Position numbers and translations under genes: made by a program. DNA of 64,000 bases, from contig DAOPKE010000002.1 in assembly GCA_035390965.1 (NCBI GenBank), forward strand, positions 1 through 64,000, read 5' to 3'. The notes under the pieces were generated by a model that searched no databases, was not told where the DNA came from, and was given only the letters and a program-made list of their open reading frames with translations. Positions 54,662 through 63,100 of this stretch are shown here, one piece after another; within the stretch, counting starts at the first letter, position 1, and every line of letters begins with the position of its first letter. The DNA is from GWF2-43-63 sp035390965. GTDB lineage: Bacteria > Bacteroidota > Bacteroidia > Bacteroidales > DTU049.

Positions 54662-55384
54662 CTATTTCAGAAAAAAGTTCAAAGAAACGATCAACCCCAT
54701 ATTGGTCAGGTCAAAAGTCATTTGCTGCTTTGTGTAGGTGTTGGCAAAGCCGGCATTAATTTCATTGTTGTATCCGGCAATATTTACATTCCAGAATGGC
54801 AGCGTGTAATACGGAATCAGATCGAAACTGAAACCGTCTTCCTTTCCGAATGAGAGCATGAAACGTACACTTCCGGACAGAAAAAATTTATCGACTGCCT
54901 GCAAATATTTATCGTAGGGGCCATTTCCGATTTTATATTTTACGAAGAACTGATCCATGTTGAAACTGAATCCGGGACCAGCTCTGAAGCCCTCACCATG
55001 AATCAGATTCAGATTGTAGAAAAAGCTGAAACCATCATGCGAAATTTTTACTTTTCTAAAATATTCAGCGTCGAGTGAATCCAAACCGCTTCCTTTGCTT
55101 TTGAAGCGATGCAGATGCAAGTCGAATCCGTAAGAGCTCCAACCATTGTTTACTTTGCAACCAAGTATAATTCCTCTTGAAAAACCAGGAGACCCAAGAG
55201 AATTGTCGGGAGCGAATAACGGCTCTGAATAATGGTTATTGAAATCGGACACAATCAGATCAATCGGAGCAGTATTCTCATATTGCTCAAAGCTGTATCC
55301 GAAGGTGAACAAAGCGGTCTGACCATGAGAACCGATGCCGGCGAAGAATAACAGGGACAATAAAAAAGCTGTTCTTTTCTTCAT
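54662..55384 (-). CDS. Putative outer-membrane beta-barrel protein
   Basis: The 240-residue product has a signal peptide (MKKRTAFLLSLLFFAGIGSHG) and a series of alternating aromatic strands ending LTNMGLIVSLNFFLK, a terminal Phe/Lys pattern that fits a small outer-membrane barrel. No family is recognised. It lies 14 bp after the preceding gene on the same strand, so the two are one transcript. Confidence 0.65.
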   Translation of the reverse strand: MKKRTAFLLSLLFFAGIGSHGQTALFTFGYSFEQYENTAPIDLIVSDFNNHYSEPLFAPDNSLGSPGFSRGIILGCKVNNGWSSYGFDLHLHRFKSKGSGLDSLDAEYFRKVKISHDGFSFFYNLNLIHGEGFRAGPGFSFNMDQFFVKYKIGNGPYDKYLQAVDKFFLSGSVRFMLSFGKEDGFSFDLIPYYTLPFWNVNIAGYNNEINAGFANTYTKQQMTFDLTNMGLIVSLNFFLK

Positions 55385-55398
55385 GTTTTCAAATATTA

Positions 55399-55863
55399 TC
55401 AGAACACCATTTCCGGCGCAATTTCTTCCGTTTTACGGTTGGAATGCATTACCCGATAACGCACATAATATTCAAACTGACCTCCACCAACAATGATATC
55501 GGTAATCACCACATCGCTGCTGTCGAATTTCAGTTTAACGATATCGCCGATTTTATGTGGAATCACAATGCGTGAAGAGTCGCGCGTATATCCGGCTTCG
55601 ACAAGCCCGCGATATTTTATAAGATGATTGGCAATTGTACTCAGACTGTCAATGGTTCTGTTTGCCATTGTCAACCGGGTAATTTCCTGCTGATATTTCA
55701 ATTGCATGTCGGCCATGGCTTTCTGGTGGCGCTGATTGGCAGTCATGTTGAAATAAATGAGCACGCCAATCAATCCTATCATTAAAATAATTCCAATGAT
55801 TAGCCATATTTTAGAGCTGCCTGTATTTTCTTCTTGTGGAATTTTTGAATCTGTACTTTCCAT
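55399..55863 (-). CDS. Membrane-anchored coiled-coil protein of unknown function
   Basis: The 154-residue product has a hydrophilic N terminus, one membrane helix (IWLIIGIILMIGLIGVLIYF, about residues 19-38), a coiled-coil stretch (RHQKAMADMQLKYQQEITRL) and a C-terminal beta domain (IGDIVKLKFDSSDVVITDIIVG and YYVRYRVMHSNRKTEEIAPEM). It is likely an inner-membrane protein with a periplasmic domain. Confidence 0.65.
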   Translation of the reverse strand: MESTDSKIPQEENTGSSKIWLIIGIILMIGLIGVLIYFNMTANQRHQKAMADMQLKYQQEITRLTMANRTIDSLSTIANHLIKYRGLVEAGYTRDSSRIVIPHKIGDIVKLKFDSSDVVITDIIVGGGQFEYYVRYRVMHSNRKTEEIAPEMVF

Positions 55864-56400
55864 AAATATTATTATTTGAACAAATATATAAATATTTTCC
55901 GTTTCAAATTCTTATTTGAAAATCATGATTTTCTAATGAGTTTCTACAGGTTTTTGTTTGTAGTACTTCGCAACGCTTGATGGCAAACTGCAAAAACAAA
56001 GTCGGTCAGAGTTACCGGTCAAAGTTTTGAATCATGAACAAAGAACAAGGAAACTCGAAGTGGGAATTAAGTATGATGTAAATTTCCTTAATCATTCTCA
56101 CTTCCTTGCCTGCCTGGCGTCAGACAGGTTCGTTGTTCAGAGTTCGTGGGGTGCCGGGATCTCGTCAAAAACCTACACAGCCCATGCTTAGACATCGACC
56201 ACGTGAAACGTGGCCAGAGAAGAGATCCCGGGACAAGCCCGGGAATTCAGCGGTGATTTCCGGGCTGTCAGCAAGAAATACTCATTCGCGTGATATCTGT
56301 CTTTGATTTAATTAAAAATCGTTTTTGATAATAATTAATTTTAATTGCACAAAAAACTTGCATCCAAATTTATTACCTTTACAAATCAATTAAAAAAAAC
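55864..56400. other. Long spacer with dispersed elements before pgk
   Basis: It contains the CTTCCTTGCCTGCCTG hairpin module (56102-56131), an inverted core of the GAGATCCCGG element (56152-56174), hairpins GACCACGT/ACGTGGCC and CCCGGG/CCCGGG near 56200-56240, and near 56374 a TACCTTTA near-match to a -7 box for pgk. Confidence 0.6.
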
Positions 56401-57696
56401 ATGAACAGTTTCAATAATCTCCCATTGCTGCAGCAAGCCGACCTGAAGGGAAAAGTGGTACTGGTACGCGTTGACCACAACGTTGTAAAAAAAGGGCTGA
56501 TTCACGATCCGTATCGCATTGATGCGACTCTCGGAACCCTGTATTATATTGTATCACGCGGCGGCAAACTGATTCTCATGACACATGTCGGACGTCCGAA
56601 AGACAAAAAGGCAGGCACCATTAACATCGGCCCGGAGAGCTCGGTTGAACCCATCGTGCAGTATTTCGAAAACAAGCTGCATGTGAAATTTGCCATTCCG
56701 GAATTTTTACCCGATGGTGATAAAGGTTACCGCGGAATTGAAACATCGGTGAATCATCTGATTCGCGATTTGCGCGAAGACCGCATCGACGGAATCTATC
56801 TGCCCAACACACGCTGGTTTTCGGGCGAAGAAGCCAAAGGAGAAGATGCCGATCGCTTTGCCTATCAACTCGCCGGACTCGCCGACATTTTTGTCAACGA
56901 TGCATTCGGATCGTGGCAGCCACACGCCTCCACAGTTGGTATCACCAAATATCTGCCGTCGTACGCCGGATTTTTACTGCAAAAGGAAATGCAGAATCTC
57001 GACCGCATTTTTGCACCACAAAAGCCATTTGTGGCTGTGGTAGCGGGCTCCAAGTTCGACACTAAAATCGACAGTTTGTTTACCTTGCTCGAAAAATCGG
57101 ATTATCTGGTTTTAGGCGGCGTGATTTACAATGCCTATCTCTGCGCCAAGTACGGTTTTGAAATCAAAGGGCTCGAAGCCGATGATATCAAACACGCAAA
57201 TCGTTTTGCAGAATTTGCAGCTAAACATCCGGGAAAACTGGTAGAGCTGCCTTTCATTGTGGAGTCTGATACACTCGAAGGCCGCAAGGAAGGCCAGTTT
57301 CGCACGCACGATATTCGCGCGCTGAAACAAGGAACAAAGCTCAATTATGTACTCGATGTTGCGCGTGAATCATTCAGCGAACAAAGTGTTCTGGACATTT
57401 TTCATGGCGCTCACACTATTTTTGTCAACGCTGTAATGGGCTTCACTCCACATTTTAACGAAGGCACTATTGCGTTGGATGAGTTGATTGATAAAAATAT
57501 AGATGCCGTAAAACTCTATGGCGGCGGCGACACCATGCAGGAACTGAAACGATTGCTGCCCGGACTTTATATCATGGCAATTGACAATCCGAAATACTAT
57601 ATTTTTACAGGAGGCGGCGCAGTGTTGAAAGCCATTGAACAAGGCACGGCATTTGGGCTGGAACCGGTGAAAGCCTTGATGAGCGGTGAACGGTGA
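56401..57696 (+). CDS. pgk: Divergent phosphoglycerate kinase
   Basis: Phosphoglycerate kinase makes ATP from 1,3-bisphosphoglycerate. The 431 residues (canonical about 390-420) keep the glycine-rich GGGDT and TGGGA motifs, THVGRPKDKK, and VNDAFGSWQPHAST. But key motifs differ from the canonical form: VRVDHNVV for xRxDfNVP, LPNTRW for LENVRF, VAGSKFDTKI for GGSKVSTK, NAVMG for NGPMG, and YIFTGGGA for ISTGGGA. So it may be a paralogue or have altered activity. The last four residues SGER and the stop codon are encoded by the start of a repeat module (57681 onward). Confidence 0.85.
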   Translation: MNSFNNLPLLQQADLKGKVVLVRVDHNVVKKGLIHDPYRIDATLGTLYYIVSRGGKLILMTHVGRPKDKKAGTINIGPESSVEPIVQYFENKLHVKFAIPEFLPDGDKGYRGIETSVNHLIRDLREDRIDGIYLPNTRWFSGEEAKGEDADRFAYQLAGLADIFVNDAFGSWQPHASTVGITKYLPSYAGFLLQKEMQNLDRIFAPQKPFVAVVAGSKFDTKIDSLFTLLEKSDYLVLGGVIYNAYLCAKYGFEIKGLEADDIKHANRFAEFAAKHPGKLVELPFIVESDTLEGRKEGQFRTHDIRALKQGTKLNYVLDVARESFSEQSVLDIFHGAHTIFVNAVMGFTPHFNEGTIALDELIDKNIDAVKLYGGGDTMQELKRLLPGLYIMAIDNPKYYIFTGGGAVLKAIEQGTAFGLEPVKALMSGER

Positions 57697-57807
57697 GCGG
57701 CGAACGGTGAGCGGTTATTGGTTAATGGTTCTTGGTGAGTTATAAGCTATGAGTTATAAGTGATGAGTTATGCATGAAATTTTGCAACAATTGTTACGCG
57801 TAACGAA
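57681..57807. repeat. Composite intergenic mosaic, inverted copy of 39195-39427
   Basis: GAGCGGTGAACGGTGAGCGG strings (57681-57715) are followed by TTATTGGTTAATGG, then GAGTTATAAGCTATGAG strings (57737-57772) and GTTACGCGTAACG (57794-57806). This is the mirror order of the modules at 39195-39427. Confidence 0.85.
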
Positions 57808-57859
57808 ATAATGTCGAAATGTAAAAAAGTGTTTCTGATTAAAATTTCAATTGAAAAAA

Positions 57860-58717
57860 ATGCTGTTGAAAAAGTTGACGGGTTTTGTGTTGGTTTTGTT
57901 CATGCTGGTTTCATGCGGAATGGCGCAGAAACAGGGCGTTGAAACATTTTCTATTAAAATCGATTCGTTGTATGATGACAACAATCAGCTGAATGCTGCA
58001 GGGAATGCGCTGGTTGAAAAAATTGCCGCGAAAATGAATTCGTTTTTCAGCAGTTGTCTGAATATTAATCATAGTTGTATCCATGAATCTGACACCATTT
58101 GCTATCAGAAGTTAAAGACATTTGTAAACGCTATAATTGTGAAGGTTCCTGCTGGCCAGTTTTTTGGTCCTGTATCAGAACCCGCTCATATGAGTTGTGA
58201 AGACTGCTTTGAATTAATAATAAGCGAATGTCCGGAGATAAGCTATGATGGAAATTCGCCAATTATCATTATCAGGGACGACGAAGATACTACTTATAGT
58301 CCGCCAGTAATAATTAAAGAATCCGAAGATACCGTTGGAATAAAAATCCTTGACGTGCTTTCAAAAAACAGAAAAATCGCCCGCCTTTACAAAGATACAG
58401 TGATGGTGAAAAACAATCCTTATCGCATTGTGTATTTCATTGATACAACTGAGGTTCACGGAATAAATAAAAATTATTCCGGAGACAACTTTTGCGTTAT
58501 CACTCAGGAAAAGGATTTACCGATATATAATCGTTATCAGGTGTTTCATGTATCCTATTTCAGACACGGAAACTATTTTGCAGATGTATCTTTACTGAAC
58601 AGAGTCCGGAAAAAGATAATCGCTGTTGATTGCGAGCTGAAAGGCGACGGGGCAGACAATTGGAAAGTTCACCGTATAAAAATTAAAAAAAGAAATATTT
58701 ATAAAATTAAAAGATGA
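57860..58717 (+). CDS. Putative lipoprotein
   Basis: From ATG 57860 the protein has 285 residues with a lipoprotein signal peptide, lipobox LVSC with Cys19 (LFMLVSCGMAQKQG). A TTG start at 57851 would only add three residues. The body has a pair of closely spaced cysteines (SSCLNINHSCIHESDTIC) and no recognised family. No operon partner. Function unknown. Confidence 0.7.
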   Translation: MLLKKLTGFVLVLFMLVSCGMAQKQGVETFSIKIDSLYDDNNQLNAAGNALVEKIAAKMNSFFSSCLNINHSCIHESDTICYQKLKTFVNAIIVKVPAGQFFGPVSEPAHMSCEDCFELIISECPEISYDGNSPIIIIRDDEDTTYSPPVIIKESEDTVGIKILDVLSKNRKIARLYKDTVMVKNNPYRIVYFIDTTEVHGINKNYSGDNFCVITQEKDLPIYNRYQVFHVSYFRHGNYFADVSLLNRVRKKIIAVDCELKGDGADNWKVHRIKIKKRNIYKIKR

Positions 58718-58736
58718 AATCCTGAAACGAACAATG

Positions 58737-59720
58737 CTACACTCTCATTCTATTTTTAATCATCGCCAAAAGATTCTGAAAAAATTTATTCCTCTGTTTT
58801 TCAGCCATACCACTCAGCTGCGTCGATTTACGGATGAGGCCGGTGAGCCAGTCGCGTGTGGCAGCACAGAAATCTTCGTCGGCAGTTTCAAGTGTATTGA
58901 ATGTTGAGTGGCGCAGAAAAACTTTTTTATTTTTCCCAATCGAAGTATAAATACAATTGTTGCCGATTTCGATATCGCAGCGATAAAATGTATAATTTTT
59001 GTCGCCCGCATGATCTTTTCGCTTGGTCCCGGGCTCAGTCATGCTGCGGATTTCGGACATTAGTGATAATAAATCTGCATATAATTTCTGCGTTGTTTCG
59101 CTGTCTTTAAAAAAGCCACTTTCCGAATAAAAATCGATTTGTTTGAGAATGCTGTTCAATGTCTGTTCACTCCATATCTCGGTTGAAGGCACTATGCGAT
59201 ACGATTCAAGGATTTCATTGCCGATGCTCATCAATTCTTCAGGTGCTACTTCATCCTCGAAAAAGCTATTCTGATATTCCGGAACATTCATCACCGAGCG
59301 CATCCAGTAATAGCATTTAAACCAGGCCAGCTGCGGAAAAGCGAATAAGATAAAAAAAGGAATATCGGCGGCCACATACATGATTTCACGTTCTTTGGCA
59401 TTTTTTAAAATCATCATTTCATCGCGGATACGACAAAGATATTGTTGAAAAAGCTCAATGGAATCGACCGGCCATTGATATTGAAAATAAGCAGAACCAC
59501 GATGCGACTCACAAAAGCCATCGAACGAAATATGAAAATGGTTACAAAGTTTCACCATTTCACTGAGCGAAAATTCAGTTTCTCCGCGCAATCGGCGATA
59601 GACACTATCGTTACTGAGCGACAAAGCTGTTCCAACCTCAGCAACAAGTTGCACCCCGGAAGGCACAATATTCCGAAGCAATCTGATAAAATTTTCCTGC
59701 ACTGAAAACTGATCACTCAT
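58737..59720 (-). CDS. Putative helix-turn-helix regulator
   Basis: The 327-residue product from ATG 59720 has an N-terminal helix-turn-helix like region: ALSLSNDSVYRRLRGETEFSLSEMVKLCNHFHIS, seen in pieces LSNDSVYRRLRGETEFS and EMVKLCNHFHIS. The larger C-terminal part is mixed helix and strand and has no enzyme motif. This shape is common among Bacteroidetes regulators of unknown ligand. An alternative ATG at 59729 is nine bases upstream. It is divergent to the giant gene at 60118, so it could regulate it, but that is only a positional inference. Confidence 0.6.
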   Translation of the reverse strand: MSDQFSVQENFIRLLRNIVPSGVQLVAEVGTALSLSNDSVYRRLRGETEFSLSEMVKLCNHFHISFDGFCESHRGSAYFQYQWPVDSIELFQQYLCRIRDEMMILKNAKEREIMYVAADIPFFILFAFPQLAWFKCYYWMRSVMNVPEYQNSFFEDEVAPEELMSIGNEILESYRIVPSTEIWSEQTLNSILKQIDFYSESGFFKDSETTQKLYADLLSLMSEIRSMTEPGTKRKDHAGDKNYTFYRCDIEIGNNCIYTSIGKNKKVFLRHSTFNTLETADEDFCAATRDWLTGLIRKSTQLSGMAEKQRNKFFQNLLAMIKNRMRV

Positions 59721-60117
59721 ACGATACAATATTTTTCACATGCAAATATGCATTTTAAAGATGAGAAATACATATGAAAATCAAAAAAAACAAAATATCC
59801 TAAAAAACATTAAAAAAACGCCACCAACTGAAAAATCACAAATAGTAGCCATATACATATTTTTTACACATATTCAGCTGATATTTATAGTTTAAATAAA
59901 ATATTTAAAACAATTTGCTCTTTCATTTGTTTCAAGTCTAAAATTAAAGAATAATTGCTTTAAAACAAAAATCATAAGATTTTATGCCGATTGAAAACAA
60001 AACATATTTACCAATACACTATACGTTAAAAATTTCCCAAGCAAGATAATTTAAAAATCAAATGCAACTATATAATGTATTAAGTTGTATTATTGTTGAT
60101 TAAATAAATTAAACCCC
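59721..60117. other. AT-rich divergent spacer
   Basis: About 400 bp between a minus-strand regulator and the large plus-strand gene. It is strongly AT-rich and probably carries promoters for both, but I see no unambiguous TTG-TAnnTTTG pair. Confidence 0.5.
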
Positions 60118-63100
60118 ATGAGAAACATTTACGCATTATTAATTTTTGTTGTTTTTCTTGCCTTCAGTTCCCATACTGAAGCTCAGACGCTGAAAGAAAA
60201 CACCCAACAATTACAGACCGAACAGACCTCAAATGTAATTTATCCGGTACGTGCCTGGGTAACAAAACCTCTGCGTGAACTGACACAAGAGAATCCCTGG
60301 CGCGAGCCCGATTTCACAACAATCCCATGGGTATCACCCGACCGGAAAAACAGGCCGCGTCAGACTTTTATTTATTCAGCTGCCGATGGTCCCGAATATG
60401 GCAATGACTCTTCAATCATTCAAACAAAAATGGGAACCCGCGATGCGACACAATCGACAAAAGCACTTATTAAAAACTGGGCGGGAATTCAAAGTTCATC
60501 ATATCCACCAGATCCCACAGGAGCGGTAGGACCCAACCATTATATCCAAAGCGTCAATGCAACTACTGTTCGCATTTTTGATAAAAACGGAAACACATTG
60601 GAAAGCTTTCTCATGGGGACTATTTTCGGAGAAACATCCAATGCCGGTGACCCGATTATCATGTACGACCGATTTGCCGATCGCTGGTTTGTAAGCCAGT
60701 TTGGAGACAATAATGAAATATTTATTGCCATTTCACAAACAGCAGATCCGACCGGATCCTACTATGCTTACGAATATGTTTCACCACAGTTTCCTGATTA
60801 CCTGAAATTTTCCATATGGCACGATGGCTATTACATGACATCGAACCAAAGCACTGATAAAGTCTATGTTTTTGAGCGCGACTTAATGCTAACCGGAAAC
60901 TCCGGAGCCAGAGCCATTTATCAGACATTTACCACCGGTTCAGTATCGGCCTTTTTTGTTCCGCTGCCAGCCGATGCAGCCGACAATCATACATTACCAG
61001 CTGCCGGCACACCACTGCCTTTCTTTGCTTATTACGATAACGCCTGGGGTGGGGGTACCGATGGAATAAAAATCTGGACTGCCACCACCAATTGGTCAGC
61101 GGGCACTCTAACCATTTCGACCACACCTACACAGGTAAACACAAGTGCATTTGATGCCTCATACGATTCCAACTGGGACGATGTTCCCCAACCAAACGGC
61201 GTTGAACTTGACGGAATCGGGGGCGTACTGATGTACCGGGCTCCGTGGCGTTCATGGAGTGGCTATAACAATGTTATTTTAACATGGGGAGTAAAAATTT
61301 CAGAATCACCAAGGCAGCGAGCCATCATGTGGTGTGAACTTCGCCAGATTTCAGGCACATGGAGTGTTTATCAGCAGGGCATCTATGCACCCGACACGCA
61401 TACCCGCTGGATGAGCAGCGCCACCATGGATGATAACGGCAGTATTGGATTATGCTATGCCAAATCTTCCACCACCATTTATCCGGGTTTATATTACACC
61501 GGACGTCTTGCAAGCGATCCGCTAGGCACCATGACGTTAACCGAAACCCAGGTTGTGGCCGGAACCGGTTCGCAATCCACATACAACCGGTTCGGAGATT
61601 ATTCACAGACATCGCTTGATCCGGATGGAGTTACATTCTGGCATACCGGAGAATATGTAACCACGACCTCCGGGCAGGAAACCCGGGTATATTCTTTCCA
61701 GATTCCTGCCGGTCCGCTCGCACCAGTAGCCAATTTCACAGCTGATGCAACCGCGCCGTTTTGTTCAGGGACGGTTCAATTTACCGACATGTCGTCCAAC
61801 GCTCCGACATCCTGGTTATGGAATTTCGGTGACGGACAGACATCGACACAACAAAACCCCTCTCACACTTATACAGCAAGTGGCACCTATACTGTTACAC
61901 TTACATCCACCAATACATTGGGCAATGATTCGGAAGTAAAGACCAGTTACATTACCATTGACATTCCGGCTACAGCATCGGCCACAAATGCAGAACGCTG
62001 TGGAACAGGTACAGTAACACTGTCTGCATCGGGAACAAACACCCTGAACTGGTATGATGCAGCAAGCGGCGGAAATTTACTCGGCACTGGAACCAGTTTT
62101 ACCACTCCCAGTATCAGCACAACAACAACTTATTACGTTGAGAACAATATTCCTTCAGCTCCTGCAAATGTTGGACCCGCAGTCGGAGGTGCTTCACGCA
62201 ACATTGCAGCCATTTTGTATTTCGACGTGTACCAACCGATGACTTTAATTTCAGTACAAGCCAGAGCACAAACAACAGGCGTAAAAACAATCACATTGCT
62301 CGATAATACCGGAGCCACCGTTTACACGGCCAATGTAACCGTAAATAACTCAGTAACGACCATTACATTGAATTGGGTTATTCAGCCAGGTAGCGGATAT
62401 CAGTTACTGACTCTGGAAAATTCAGCATTATACCGTATAAGTTCAGGTGTATCCTATCCTTACACTGCACCAGGGTTGTGTAGTATTACCGGATGCGATA
62501 TTGGCAGTGCTTATTATTATTCATGGTTTAACTGGAATGTCCAGGGATTAGGATGCGGAAGCACCCGTGTTCCGGCTGTTGCAACAATCAATCCAACCGT
62601 AACTCCCTCAGTAGCCGTTACACCTTCAGCAACAAATATCTGCTCGGGTACAGGTGTTACATTTACCGCAACGCCAAGCAATGGCGGAACACCTTCGTAC
62701 CAATGGAAGGTGAATGGCAACAATGTTGGCAGCAACAGCCCAACCTTCACATCCAGTGCATTATCTGACGGAGATGTAATTACATGTACCATGACTTCAA
62801 CTGAATCATGTGCATCACCTGCTACAGCAACTTCGTCCGGTATAACCATGACTGTAAATCCTGTTGTTACTCCTGCTGTTTCGATTGCTGCCTCTGCTTC
62901 AACCATCTGCGATGGAAACAGTGTTACTTTCACAGCAACACCAAGCAATGGCGGAACGCCTACTTATCAGTGGAAACTCAATGGAAACAATGTGGGAACA
63001 GGTGGAACAACCTATACCAATTCAGGACTCAATGACGGCGATATCGTATCCTGTGTCATGACATCAACAGAAGTATGTGCTACCACAGGCACTGCCAATT

